NCBI GenBank assembly: GCA_030667965.1
Contig: DAOUUW010000008.1
Location: 1 to 36,747, forward strand
DNA length: 36,747 bases
Source of the DNA: Deltaproteobacteria bacterium
GTDB taxonomy: Bacteria > Desulfobacterota > Desulfobulbia > Desulfobulbales > SURF-16
Reading direction: 5' to 3'
The notes under the pieces are model-generated. The model saw nothing but the letters and a program-made list of their open reading frames with translations. It was not told the DNA's origin and did no database searches. This document shows positions 1 through 7,252 of the stretch, in pieces (the first letter of the stretch is position 1; each line of letters starts with the position of its first letter). The translations under genes were made by a program, and so were the position numbers.

Positions 1-110
1 AAAAGCATTCTTCTTTCTTGATCTTCCCATAACGGCCGCCCCTAACAATCAACCTACAGCCAAACCCTAACACGCACAATAACTTTTTTTTATTTTTTAA
101 AAGTTGCTGC

Positions 111-245
111 TCAATGTCATCAACTTAAGCCACCTTTACAACCCCTCACCCCGGCCCTCTCCCCAAAGGGGCGAGGGAGAAAATCCCCTCTCCAGGGGGA
201 GAGGGTTGGGGTGAGGAAGAAAACGCCTTAAGTTAATGACATTGA
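111..245. mobile_element. MITE-like non-autonomous element, copy 1
   Basis: Terminal inverted repeats tcaatgtcatcaacttaag (111-129) and cttaagttaatgacattga (227-245), 18/19 complementary, flanked by direct repeats GTTGCTGC (103-110 and 246-253). No ORF of note; interior is a C-rich/G-rich palindrome. Confidence 0.85.
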
Positions 246-342
246 GTTGCTGCTTACATTCGTGCAAAACAAAAAAATCTCCCTATAAACACAATATAAC
301 AAACATGGTGGGACAAATAGCGTCCTACCATATTTTATTTTT

Positions 343-381
343 CCCCCTCACCTCTTTCCTCTCCCCAAGGTGGAGAGGACG
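343..381. repeat. Fragment resembling the interior palindrome of the MITE-like element
   Basis: ccccctcacctctttcctctccccaaggtggagaggacgg resembles the interior of copy 1 (cccctcaccccggccctctccccaaagggg) but lacks the TIRs. Confidence 0.45.
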
Positions 382-420
382 GCCAATAGCCGCTTTCATG
401 GGTATGATATCAAAAAATGG

Positions 421-551
421 ATTCTTGCCGAACCTTCAGGGCAGGCATGTTGACAAAAAGGTATTCAGGCCATCCGTGTAGGAGCTGCCTGTTACAAGGA
501 AGCCTTCATTATGGCCGCCGCACAGTTCAAGAAAATGCATGGGGTCTTTGG
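421..551 (-). pseudogene. Truncated 3'-end copy of alpha/beta hydrolase gene
   Basis: Ungapped match to 2143-2273 at constant offset 1722. The minus strand encodes KDPMHFLELCGGHNEGFLVTGSSYTDGLNTFLSTCLP*, versus KDPKHFLELCGGHNEGFLVTGNSYTDGLDGFLSQYLP* at the hydrolase C-terminus. Confidence 0.85.
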
Positions 552-573
552 AAAATCTTCGTTAAGGTCATGT

Positions 574-1278
574 TTATTTCAATGTCGCTATTTCCCTTAT
601 ACGCTCTATGATTATCGGCACCCTTGCCTGACTTGCTTCATCCCCTGGCATATGACCGGGAAGGGCCTCCAGAAAACGATCATTGCCAAGCAGGTTTCGG
701 AATCGGTCAGCCAGGTGATTCCGCAACTCGTCAGCCACCAATCGTATCTCGCTTACTACTTCGGGTCTTCCGTCCAAAATCGCCACGATATCTTCCATAT
801 CGTGACTCATCAAAAAATCATTATTTCCCCGGCCATCGAACGCCGCAAATTTGCAGGCCAGAAAATATGGCGCTGTAATCATGCGGATTTGTTTTCCGGA
901 TGGCAAGGTCAGGAGTGCTGCTTCTTCAAGGGCCTCCTGATACCAAGTGCTTCCAAAACCCAATAACGATGGATCCGTCGGCATTACATCCAACAGGATG
1001 TCACCCGCCTTCCAACGGCAAATCGGGGCATTCTCGCTGGAGTCTTCCCCGAAGCCCTGTTCACGCAGTCGTTTCGCTAAGCGATAATATTCCGCCATGG
1101 TCGCAACTTCGGTGATAACATCAACATCATGGGTGAAACGAATCGGCGGCGCGGCAACGTCGGTGAGCAACAGGCCAGTGGCACACCCTCCGAGGAAGAC
1201 CAGTCGCTCTACCAGATCACCTAGATACTGAACCGCAATCTCCAATATTTCAAGATTTGGGTTAGCAACTCGACGCAT
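574..1278 (-). CDS. Nucleotidyltransferase-fold protein, AbiEii/AbiGii toxin-like
   Basis: 234 aa ORF with FLGGCATGLLL ... FTHDVDVITE, i.e. the GG(x) and hDxDh motifs of the NTase fold; overlaps the upstream wHTH gene by 17 nt. Confidence 0.7.
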   Translation of the reverse strand: MRRVANPNLEILEIAVQYLGDLVERLVFLGGCATGLLLTDVAAPPIRFTHDVDVITEVATMAEYYRLAKRLREQGFGEDSSENAPICRWKAGDILLDVMPTDPSLLGFGSTWYQEALEEAALLTLPSGKQIRMITAPYFLACKFAAFDGRGNNDFLMSHDMEDIVAILDGRPEVVSEIRLVADELRNHLADRFRNLLGNDRFLEALPGHMPGDEASQARVPIIIERIREIATLK

Positions 1279-1792
1279 AGCTATCCAACCGTATTTTCAA
1301 TTCTTTTATTGCAGCCTCACGTTCCCTGGCCCTGCCGCACCGGATAGCATCCACCAAAGTCAGTAATTCATAGAACTTTTTATCTGTTCGTGCCGCCCTT
1401 GATGCCTGTTTATACAATGGCGTAAAAGACAGCCCCCGCACGTCTCCCTCTGGATCCGGCCAGACCGGTGGTGGCTCTTCAGCGGCAGCTACAAATTTTT
1501 TAACAAGCGGCGGAGCAGCATAGGCGGTTGGCACCCCCCTCGTCATATCGCCAGGCCTGGCCCAAAAGACATATTTGACACCATGAATAAGAAATTCCTC
1601 AAGGTTTCGATAGTGCGGCACGAGCCTGTCTCCCAGTTTAACGGCAAGCTGCGCATCCAGGGCACGCTTTACCGAGGCATGAAGCTGGGAGGGACTCATC
1701 TTCAACTCAACAGCCAACCCTGCATATGACCATTGACGTTTTCCAATGACCGCCAATTTAAGTATCGCAAAAATATCCTGTGGTTTTAGCAT
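1262..1792 (-). CDS. Winged-helix/HTH protein, putative antitoxin or regulator partner of the NTase
   Basis: 176 aa ORF; N-terminal segment YAGLAVELKMSPSQLHASVKRALDAQLAV looks like a helix-turn-helix; overlaps the downstream NTase gene, upstream position as in AbiE-type pairs. Confidence 0.6.
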   Translation of the reverse strand: MLKPQDIFAILKLAVIGKRQWSYAGLAVELKMSPSQLHASVKRALDAQLAVKLGDRLVPHYRNLEEFLIHGVKYVFWARPGDMTRGVPTAYAAPPLVKKFVAAAEEPPPVWPDPEGDVRGLSFTPLYKQASRAARTDKKFYELLTLVDAIRCGRAREREAAIKELKIRLDSYASSC

Positions 1793-1801
1793 AATCGTGT
1801 T

Positions 1802-1853
1802 CCTTATTCTAGATTCCAGAATAGAGAATAAGGCAAGCCAAATAAAAAATCAA
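1802..1853 (-). promoter_or_regulatory. Putative sigma70 promoter with overlapping inverted-repeat operator upstream of the wHTH gene
   Basis: Minus strand TTGATT (1848-1853) - 17 nt - TATTCT (1825-1830); inverted repeat ccttattct (1802-1810)/agaataagg (1825-1833) covers the -10 and initiation region just before the ATG at 1792. Confidence 0.45.
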
Positions 1854-1976
1854 ATCTTTATTATCCAGAATTCTTTAAAGTGCTCTCATTTTACCCCTTC
1901 ACCGAAAAAATCCTCAAAAAAACTGAGGGAAATTACTGTCAGGAAGCAATGCTCTACATTTTTTGTTACTACCAAA

Positions 1977-2104
1977 TCAATGTCATTAACTTAAGCTATC
2001 AATTTATTTTTCCCCTCACCTAAATCCTCCCGGAGTCTCTCTCCGGTCGCTTACCTCCCAAAGGGGCGAGGATTTTAAAGGATGGCTTAAGTTAATGACA
2101 TTGA
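1977..2104. mobile_element. MITE-like non-autonomous element, copy 2
   Basis: Perfect 19-bp TIRs tcaatgtcattaacttaag (1977-1995)/cttaagttaatgacattga (2086-2104), flanked by direct repeats CTACCAAA (1969-1976 and 2105-2112). Confidence 0.88.
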
Positions 2105-2157
2105 CTACCAAATAATAATTCCCCGAGAATAGAATTAAAATTATTCCTGCCAAACAT

Positions 2158-3000
2158 TTACGGCAGGTATTGCGACAAAAAACCATCCAGGCCATCCGTG
2201 TAGGAATTGCCTGTTACAAGAAAGCCTTCATTATGGCCGCCGCAGAGTTCGAGGAAATGCTTGGGGTCTTTGGCCGATGCGTAGAGTTTTTGGCCATGGG
2301 TGAAAGGGATGATCTCGTCGTCCGGGCTGTGGACTACAAGGAGCGGGCAAGAGATAGACTGGAGATTTTTTCTGACATTGAAATGCAAACGACTCAGCAT
2401 TCTGACGGGCAGGAAGGGATAGAGTTGGGCGCCGATATCCGGTACGGATGTGAAACACGATTCAAGAATCAGGGCAGCAGGGTTGGTCATGGTGGCCAGC
2501 TGTGCGGCCACGGCGCCACCGAGTGAGCGTCCGAACAGGACAATATTCTCCGGTGGAATACCGCGTTTTTGCGTCAGGTAATGCCAGGCGGCATCGGCGT
2601 CCTGATAAAGTCCGGACTCGGAAGGTTTACCCTGGCTGCGGCCATAGCCCCGGTAATCGAAAATCAGGGTGCTGAGTCCCAGCTTATTGAACACCTGCAG
2701 GGATTCAAGGCGGTGGGAGATGTTGCCGGCATTGCCGTGGCAGAAAAGGACAACGCCTCGCGCCCGGTCTGCCGGGACGAACCAGGCATCAAGACGAATG
2801 CCGTCTTTGGTTTCAAGCTGCACAGATTCATAGTCAAGCCCCACCTCGGCCGGTGTCACACGTACGGATCGACTGGGGATATTGGGTAGAAACAGCAGAT
2901 GGGGTTGATAGAGGTAAACAAAAACAAGGAGCGCCCCATAGCCCACTGCAATCAGCAGCAGAATATTTGCAAAACCGTTCATCGACATTTGGGCTCGCAT
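2158..3000 (-). CDS. Alpha/beta hydrolase (BEM46/ABHD13-like) with N-terminal membrane segment
   Basis: FCHGNAGN, GRSLGG (GxSxG nucleophile elbow), C-terminal HSPDDEIIPF and GGHNEG (Asp/His); hydrophobic N-terminus. Confidence 0.85.
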   Translation of the reverse strand: MRAQMSMNGFANILLLIAVGYGALLVFVYLYQPHLLFLPNIPSRSVRVTPAEVGLDYESVQLETKDGIRLDAWFVPADRARGVVLFCHGNAGNISHRLESLQVFNKLGLSTLIFDYRGYGRSQGKPSESGLYQDADAAWHYLTQKRGIPPENIVLFGRSLGGAVAAQLATMTNPAALILESCFTSVPDIGAQLYPFLPVRMLSRLHFNVRKNLQSISCPLLVVHSPDDEIIPFTHGQKLYASAKDPKHFLELCGGHNEGFLVTGNSYTDGLDGFLSQYLP

Positions 3001-3013
3001 CCAGAAACCTGTT

Positions 3014-4819
3014 TCAATTATGATGAAGAGGAAGTTTTATCGTGATAGTGGTCGTGCCGTTTTCTGAGGAAATGTCAAATTTGCCTTGATTATTCTGGAT
3101 AAAACGGGAAACGATATTAAGGCCTCGCCCCAGGACAGTCCCCTGCTTGATCAGCTCGAGCTGGACCTTGGGGATTTCTCCTGAATTTTTTATTTCCAGA
3201 ACCGCCATTTTTTTTGACGAAAAACAACGCATTTCAATAAAGCCTCCAGTATCGGGAATAGCTTTTGTTGCGTTGTTCATAAGGTTGTCAAGCACCCGTT
3301 CCAGGCCGTAGCAGGTGCACATTATAATAAGATTGTCTTCAATGGCAGCCGGCTTGACACGAATATAGTTGTACTTTGCCTCTTCGATAACATGCTGATT
3401 CAGAGTAAATCGTTCTTTTGCAATTTTTCCCAGATCAATTTCTTCTTCGCGTCCCTCCCCTGTCATTGTCAGGGCCATCAGGTCCTGTAGTCTCGTTGTC
3501 TCCCTGGCAACAACATCCTGATAGGAAATCAGCTTGTCACGAACTGTATTTAAGTCCTCGCTGTCAAGCAGTTTCCTGCTGCGGGCTGCAAGTCCTGCAA
3601 CGGCTACTGCCGGGTTTTTAAAGTCATGCAGCATGTCTCCCAGAAATTCAAGCCGCATAGCCTTCATTATTTCCTTGCCGACAAATGTCAAAAGCTCAAT
3701 CTCGCCCTCAGTGAAATACTGTTTTTGCTGGGTGGCAAAATAGCAGAGGATATGGCGGGTTTCCGTTGCTGCCCGCATGGGCACCAGCAGGATGGAATAA
3801 ATCTGTTCCCTGTGAGCAAAATCCCGTAAACCTGGGCTGACCAAATTGCTTTTAAATGGGTCTTTAATCAGGACATAGGAAGGACCTATTCTTTCATAAG
3901 GCATGTCGGCATATTCTTTTGAGCCGTGAACAACGGCCCAGAAATAGTCGTGATGCTCCAGGGTAAACAGATGGCCATTTTCATGATACGCTCGACCTTG
4001 GGGATATGCCGCATCCTGACGGATACTTTTGCGGTCGTCCGAAAGGGTAAAGAGAGAGCAGCTGTGCAATTGGATGAGCTCGCCAAGTTCAGGGATGAGC
4101 AGGTTAAAAATATCTTTGAGCTTGATTCCTTCCCGGTTGCTGAGCTTAACAAAAATTTTATCGGAAATTGCCTCCTTTTTGTCGTTCAGGGCTTTCATGT
4201 CAATGATTCGTTTTTTTGCCATGACATAACTGACGCGTCTGGCAAGTGCTTCCGCCCATATGATTTCGTGCCTGCTGAAATGGCGGTCATCTTCTTTGTA
4301 ATAGATTTGCAGTGATCCTAAAATATCGTCACTTGAACCAACAAAGCTCGGCATGCGGAGCGGTACGGCTATCAGAGAGTGAACGCCCGTTTGGGCCACG
4401 ATGTTTTTATCTTTGTAAAGCGGGTTCTTCATTATGCTTGGTACAATAATGCTCCTGTTTTCCTCAACCACCCTGCCGGCAATTGAGTTTTTTACCGGTA
4501 TGGCCTCGGTACGTTCACAGTCTTTCAGGTTAGCGGCACCAAAAGTAAGCATTTTAAAGGATTTTGGGTCAAAGAGGCGGATCGAAGCTGCTTCGGCATT
4601 AAGATCATGCACAATGTTTTCTGCGGCAATTTCCAGAATTTCTTTCCTGGAAAGGGTCGGGTCAATGGCAAGAATTTTTTCGGTTTGCCGGATAAGTGAA
4701 GAGAGAAAATCAAGGAGATACTCTTTTTCTATGAGGCGAATAAGTTCATCACGCTCGCCTGAAGTCAAAGGCAGGTTTTTGAAAAAATCATTTTTATATA
4801 AAAAGTCACCAAGGTTCAT
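3014..4819 (-). CDS. GAF-domain sensor histidine kinase
   Basis: 601 aa; GAF-like segments, H-box MLHDFKNPAVAVAGL, N-box NLMNNATKAI, C-terminal GRGLNIVSRFIQNNQG. Confidence 0.8.
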   Translation of the reverse strand: MNLGDFLYKNDFFKNLPLTSGERDELIRLIEKEYLLDFLSSLIRQTEKILAIDPTLSRKEILEIAAENIVHDLNAEAASIRLFDPKSFKMLTFGAANLKDCERTEAIPVKNSIAGRVVEENRSIIVPSIMKNPLYKDKNIVAQTGVHSLIAVPLRMPSFVGSSDDILGSLQIYYKEDDRHFSRHEIIWAEALARRVSYVMAKKRIIDMKALNDKKEAISDKIFVKLSNREGIKLKDIFNLLIPELGELIQLHSCSLFTLSDDRKSIRQDAAYPQGRAYHENGHLFTLEHHDYFWAVVHGSKEYADMPYERIGPSYVLIKDPFKSNLVSPGLRDFAHREQIYSILLVPMRAATETRHILCYFATQQKQYFTEGEIELLTFVGKEIMKAMRLEFLGDMLHDFKNPAVAVAGLAARSRKLLDSEDLNTVRDKLISYQDVVARETTRLQDLMALTMTGEGREEEIDLGKIAKERFTLNQHVIEEAKYNYIRVKPAAIEDNLIIMCTCYGLERVLDNLMNNATKAIPDTGGFIEMRCFSSKKMAVLEIKNSGEIPKVQLELIKQGTVLGRGLNIVSRFIQNNQGKFDISSENGTTTITIKLPLHHN

Positions 4820-4907
4820 TAGATAGTGGCCAAGTTTGAATTATTTTTTTTGTTAAGCATTTATACCCTATTTTACCCCAGGAGGGGAGGAAAAATAATA
4901 CGGGAAA

Positions 4908-5738
4908 CTACCGCCTGATTCGCAAAAATGAAGGGAATTTGGGGATACCGGATTGATACAATCCGTAATATTTGAAGGTGATGACTGAGCCGGGAGGCGG
5001 TGGGTTCTCTCTTTCTTCATCGCTGAAGCCGATTCCTATTTTGAAACGTATTTTCGTATCCGGCAATTCAACCAGCAGAGAACCCATTCTGTCTTTATTT
5101 CTACCCGTTCCAGCAATGGAGGCAATGACCACGGCTTCTGTATCAGAATAGCTTTTTACTTTGAGAATGTCAGAGCTTCTTCCCTTGACATATGGGGAAC
5201 CGGGCTTTCTGAGGATGATACCTTCACCGCCCAGGTTTTCAATTCTCTGCAACTCAGCCTGGAGGTGTTGTACATCTTTCACCGGGTGGAGTTCTATGAC
5301 AAAGGCATAGGACGAGGGGTTGAGCTGAAACCACTTTTTTGCGGCCGGCAGTCTTTTCTCGATACCGCCGGGAACTTCAGGCGCATCAAAGATGGCAAAC
5401 TGCAAATCCAACCAGCCTCCATGCGCCTCTTTTTTCCTGACAATGCCGGAAGTTTTTTCAAAAGTTTCCCTGCCACCCCATATTTCTCCTTCAACGTGAA
5501 AAGGAGGAAAATTTTTTATAAAATCAGGATGGGGATGGAAAGGGATGCTATTTTTTGACAGAAGCTTCCTGCCATCCCAATAGCCTCTGACGCCGTCGAG
5601 CTTTTCACTCATCAGCCAATTTTCTACATCATTTTTTTCCTCATAAACAAGGGGCAGCATGATGTCCAGGGAATGAACTGAGGCGGGGAAAACAAGGAAT
5701 AATAGAAAAAAGAAAAGAGAGACGGCAGAGCGTGGCAT
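4908..5738 (-). CDS. ATP-dependent DNA ligase-like protein with signal peptide (LigE-type)
   Basis: SEKLDGVRGYWDG (KxDGxR nucleotidyl-transfer motif I), VEGEIWGG, GGEGIILRKPGSPY, DILKVK; hydrophobic leader MPRSAVSLFFFLLFLVFPASVHS. The ORF track extends to 5792, but the extra codons lie in a repeat and the ATG at 5738 has GAGGGG upstream. Confidence 0.8.
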   Translation of the reverse strand: MPRSAVSLFFFLLFLVFPASVHSLDIMLPLVYEEKNDVENWLMSEKLDGVRGYWDGRKLLSKNSIPFHPHPDFIKNFPPFHVEGEIWGGRETFEKTSGIVRKKEAHGGWLDLQFAIFDAPEVPGGIEKRLPAAKKWFQLNPSSYAFVIELHPVKDVQHLQAELQRIENLGGEGIILRKPGSPYVKGRSSDILKVKSYSDTEAVVIASIAGTGRNKDRMGSLLVELPDTKIRFKIGIGFSDEERENPPPPGSVITFKYYGLYQSGIPKFPSFLRIRR

Positions 5739-5747
5739 CAAGAAATT

Positions 5748-5784
5748 CCCCTCACCCCTGCCCTCTCCCCAGCGGGGAGAGGGA
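5748..5784. repeat. Palindromic intergenic repeat (MITE-interior-like)
   Basis: cccctcacccctgccctctccccagcggggagaggga: ccctctcccc/ggggagaggg stem; same motif family as the interior at 135-216. Confidence 0.6.
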
Positions 5785-5817
5785 GCAAACAAAGAGAACG
5801 TATGAAAGCAAGATCGC

Positions 5818-7113
5818 TTAATGTTTGAAAGACCTCTGGCCGGTGTATTTCATTGCCACCTGGGGATCTGCTTCGTTGCAGGCATTAATAGTTTCAAAGT
5901 CACGCATGGAGCCGCCTGCCTGCAGAATTGAGGTAACGCCCTGGCGAATGCCCACATCGGCGCCGTCGCGGTAGGGGAAGAAGGCGTCGGAGATCATGGA
6001 GGAACCCGGCAGGCCGCCGCGGTCTTCTTTGGTCTGGGTGTCAATGGCCTCTTTATCGGCCATATCGCGTTTGCCCTGCTCAATCTCAAGCGCCATATCG
6101 GCATAGGGAATGCCTAATTTGTCAAAACAGAGGATGTCTGCATACTTGACATAGGCCTTATGCACAGCGATCTCGGCAACGCCGACACGGTCCTGCTCAC
6201 CTGTGCCGATCCCCACGGTGCAGCCGTCTTTCACATAGATAACCGAATTTGACGTCACTCCGTGCTCAACGGCCCAGCCAAAGAGCATATCGTCTATCTC
6301 TTTCGGGGTGGGCCGGCGCTCACAGCGATATTCCTCGCCTTTGGAGATGGTCACCGCGTCCTTCAACTGATCTGCCCTGCGAATGGAATTAACGGCAGAC
6401 TGCTGGGCAATGATGCCGCCGTCGATAAGGCTTTTAAAATCAACAAAACGGTATTTTTCAAAATCCGCCAGGCGATCGATACGGGCCATTTTAATTACCC
6501 GCAGGTTCTTGCGCTGGGCAAGAATTTCCAGGGTACCGTCTTCAAATTCAGGGGCACAGACAACCTCAAGGTAATTCCGGGCCATGAGTTCGGCAGTGGC
6601 CTTGTCAACGGCGCGACTCAAAACAACCGCTCCGCCAAAGGCGGCAATACGATCGGCGCGGTTGGCCCTGTTATAGGCCTCGGACAGGGACTCGCCCAGG
6701 GCGACGCCACAGGGGTTGTTATGTTTGAGAATAGCAGCGGCAGGCCGGTCTACAAGATATTTAAGGATATTCAGGCCATTATCAATATCAGTAAGGTTAA
6801 TCTTGCCCGGATGTTTTCCCACCTGCAGCATGTCCTCAACGGAAATGCCGCTGACCAGACCGTTGCCCGGCTCGATAAACTTGCAGTCGCCCAGCACCAG
6901 ATTACCGTTGACAAGTTCATACAAAGCCGCTTCCTGGTCGGGATTTTCACCATAGCGGACGCCGCGCTCATCGACGGAACCGTCATCCATGGTGATTTTC
7001 CAGGTTCGTTTACGATACACCCGGGTCTGATCACCAAAGGAAATCTTGATCTCCATGGGGAAATGGTCGCCTAGGATTGTTGTGTACATTTTTTTAAGAT
7101 CTTGAGCCGCCAT
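5818..7113 (-). CDS. purH: Phosphoribosylaminoimidazolecarboxamide (AICAR) formyltransferase, stand-alone PurH C-terminal domain
   Basis: VRYGENPDQEAALY, LKHNNPCGVA, AFGGAVVLSRAVD, SMISDAFFPYRDG, VTSILQAGGSMRD; 431 aa with no recognisable N-terminal MGS/IMP cyclohydrolase domain. Confidence 0.88.
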   Translation of the reverse strand: MAAQDLKKMYTTILGDHFPMEIKISFGDQTRVYRKRTWKITMDDGSVDERGVRYGENPDQEAALYELVNGNLVLGDCKFIEPGNGLVSGISVEDMLQVGKHPGKINLTDIDNGLNILKYLVDRPAAAILKHNNPCGVALGESLSEAYNRANRADRIAAFGGAVVLSRAVDKATAELMARNYLEVVCAPEFEDGTLEILAQRKNLRVIKMARIDRLADFEKYRFVDFKSLIDGGIIAQQSAVNSIRRADQLKDAVTISKGEEYRCERRPTPKEIDDMLFGWAVEHGVTSNSVIYVKDGCTVGIGTGEQDRVGVAEIAVHKAYVKYADILCFDKLGIPYADMALEIEQGKRDMADKEAIDTQTKEDRGGLPGSSMISDAFFPYRDGADVGIRQGVTSILQAGGSMRDFETINACNEADPQVAMKYTGQRSFKH

Positions 7114-7160
7114 ATTGTTACTCCTCTTTGTTATGCTGATTATCTTGAAAATTATTTCTT

Positions 7161-7247
7161 AACGCAAAGACACAAAAAATCAAAGACTCAAAAAAGTGGT
7201 TATAATCTTTTCGCCTTTGTCCCTTTGTCCCTTTGTCCCTTTGCGTT
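7161..7247. repeat. Intergenic imperfect palindrome with tandem ctttgtcc units
   Basis: aacgcaaagacac ... tttgcgtt inverted ends; cctttgtccctttgtccctttgtccctttgcg contains an ~3x 8-bp tandem repeat. Lies mostly in the purH-thiH gap. Confidence 0.6.
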
Positions 7248-7252
7248 CTTGG

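Noticed and set aside
236-966. Plus-strand ORFs 236-481, 417-611, 511-966, 624-878 and 900-1115
   Set aside because: They run through the MITE edge, antisense to the hydrolase fragment or antisense to the NTase gene; no recognisable family and no convincing ribosome-binding sites.
111-2104. The two TIR elements forming one composite transposon carrying the wHTH/NTase pair
   Set aside because: Each element has its own distinct flanking duplication (GTTGCTGC versus CTACCAAA), which indicates two independent insertions; the outermost flanks do not match each other.
2146-2167. cctgcc...ggcagg hairpin over the hydrolase stop codon as a terminator
   Set aside because: Only a 6-bp stem and a weak, interrupted T-stretch; mentioned only in connection with the duplicated 3' end.
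6262-7074. Long plus-strand ORF antisense to purH (270 aa)
   Set aside because: Antisense to a clearly conserved gene; shadow ORF. The same applies to 7922-8536 and 8530-9318 (over thiH/thiG), 9315-10208 (over thiS/thiF), and 13502-14101 and 15174-15776 on the minus strand.
7215-7242. CRISPR-like repeat (ctttgtcc units)
   Set aside because: 8-bp units directly abutting with no spacers; a simple tandem repeat. No CRISPR array was seen anywhere in the window.
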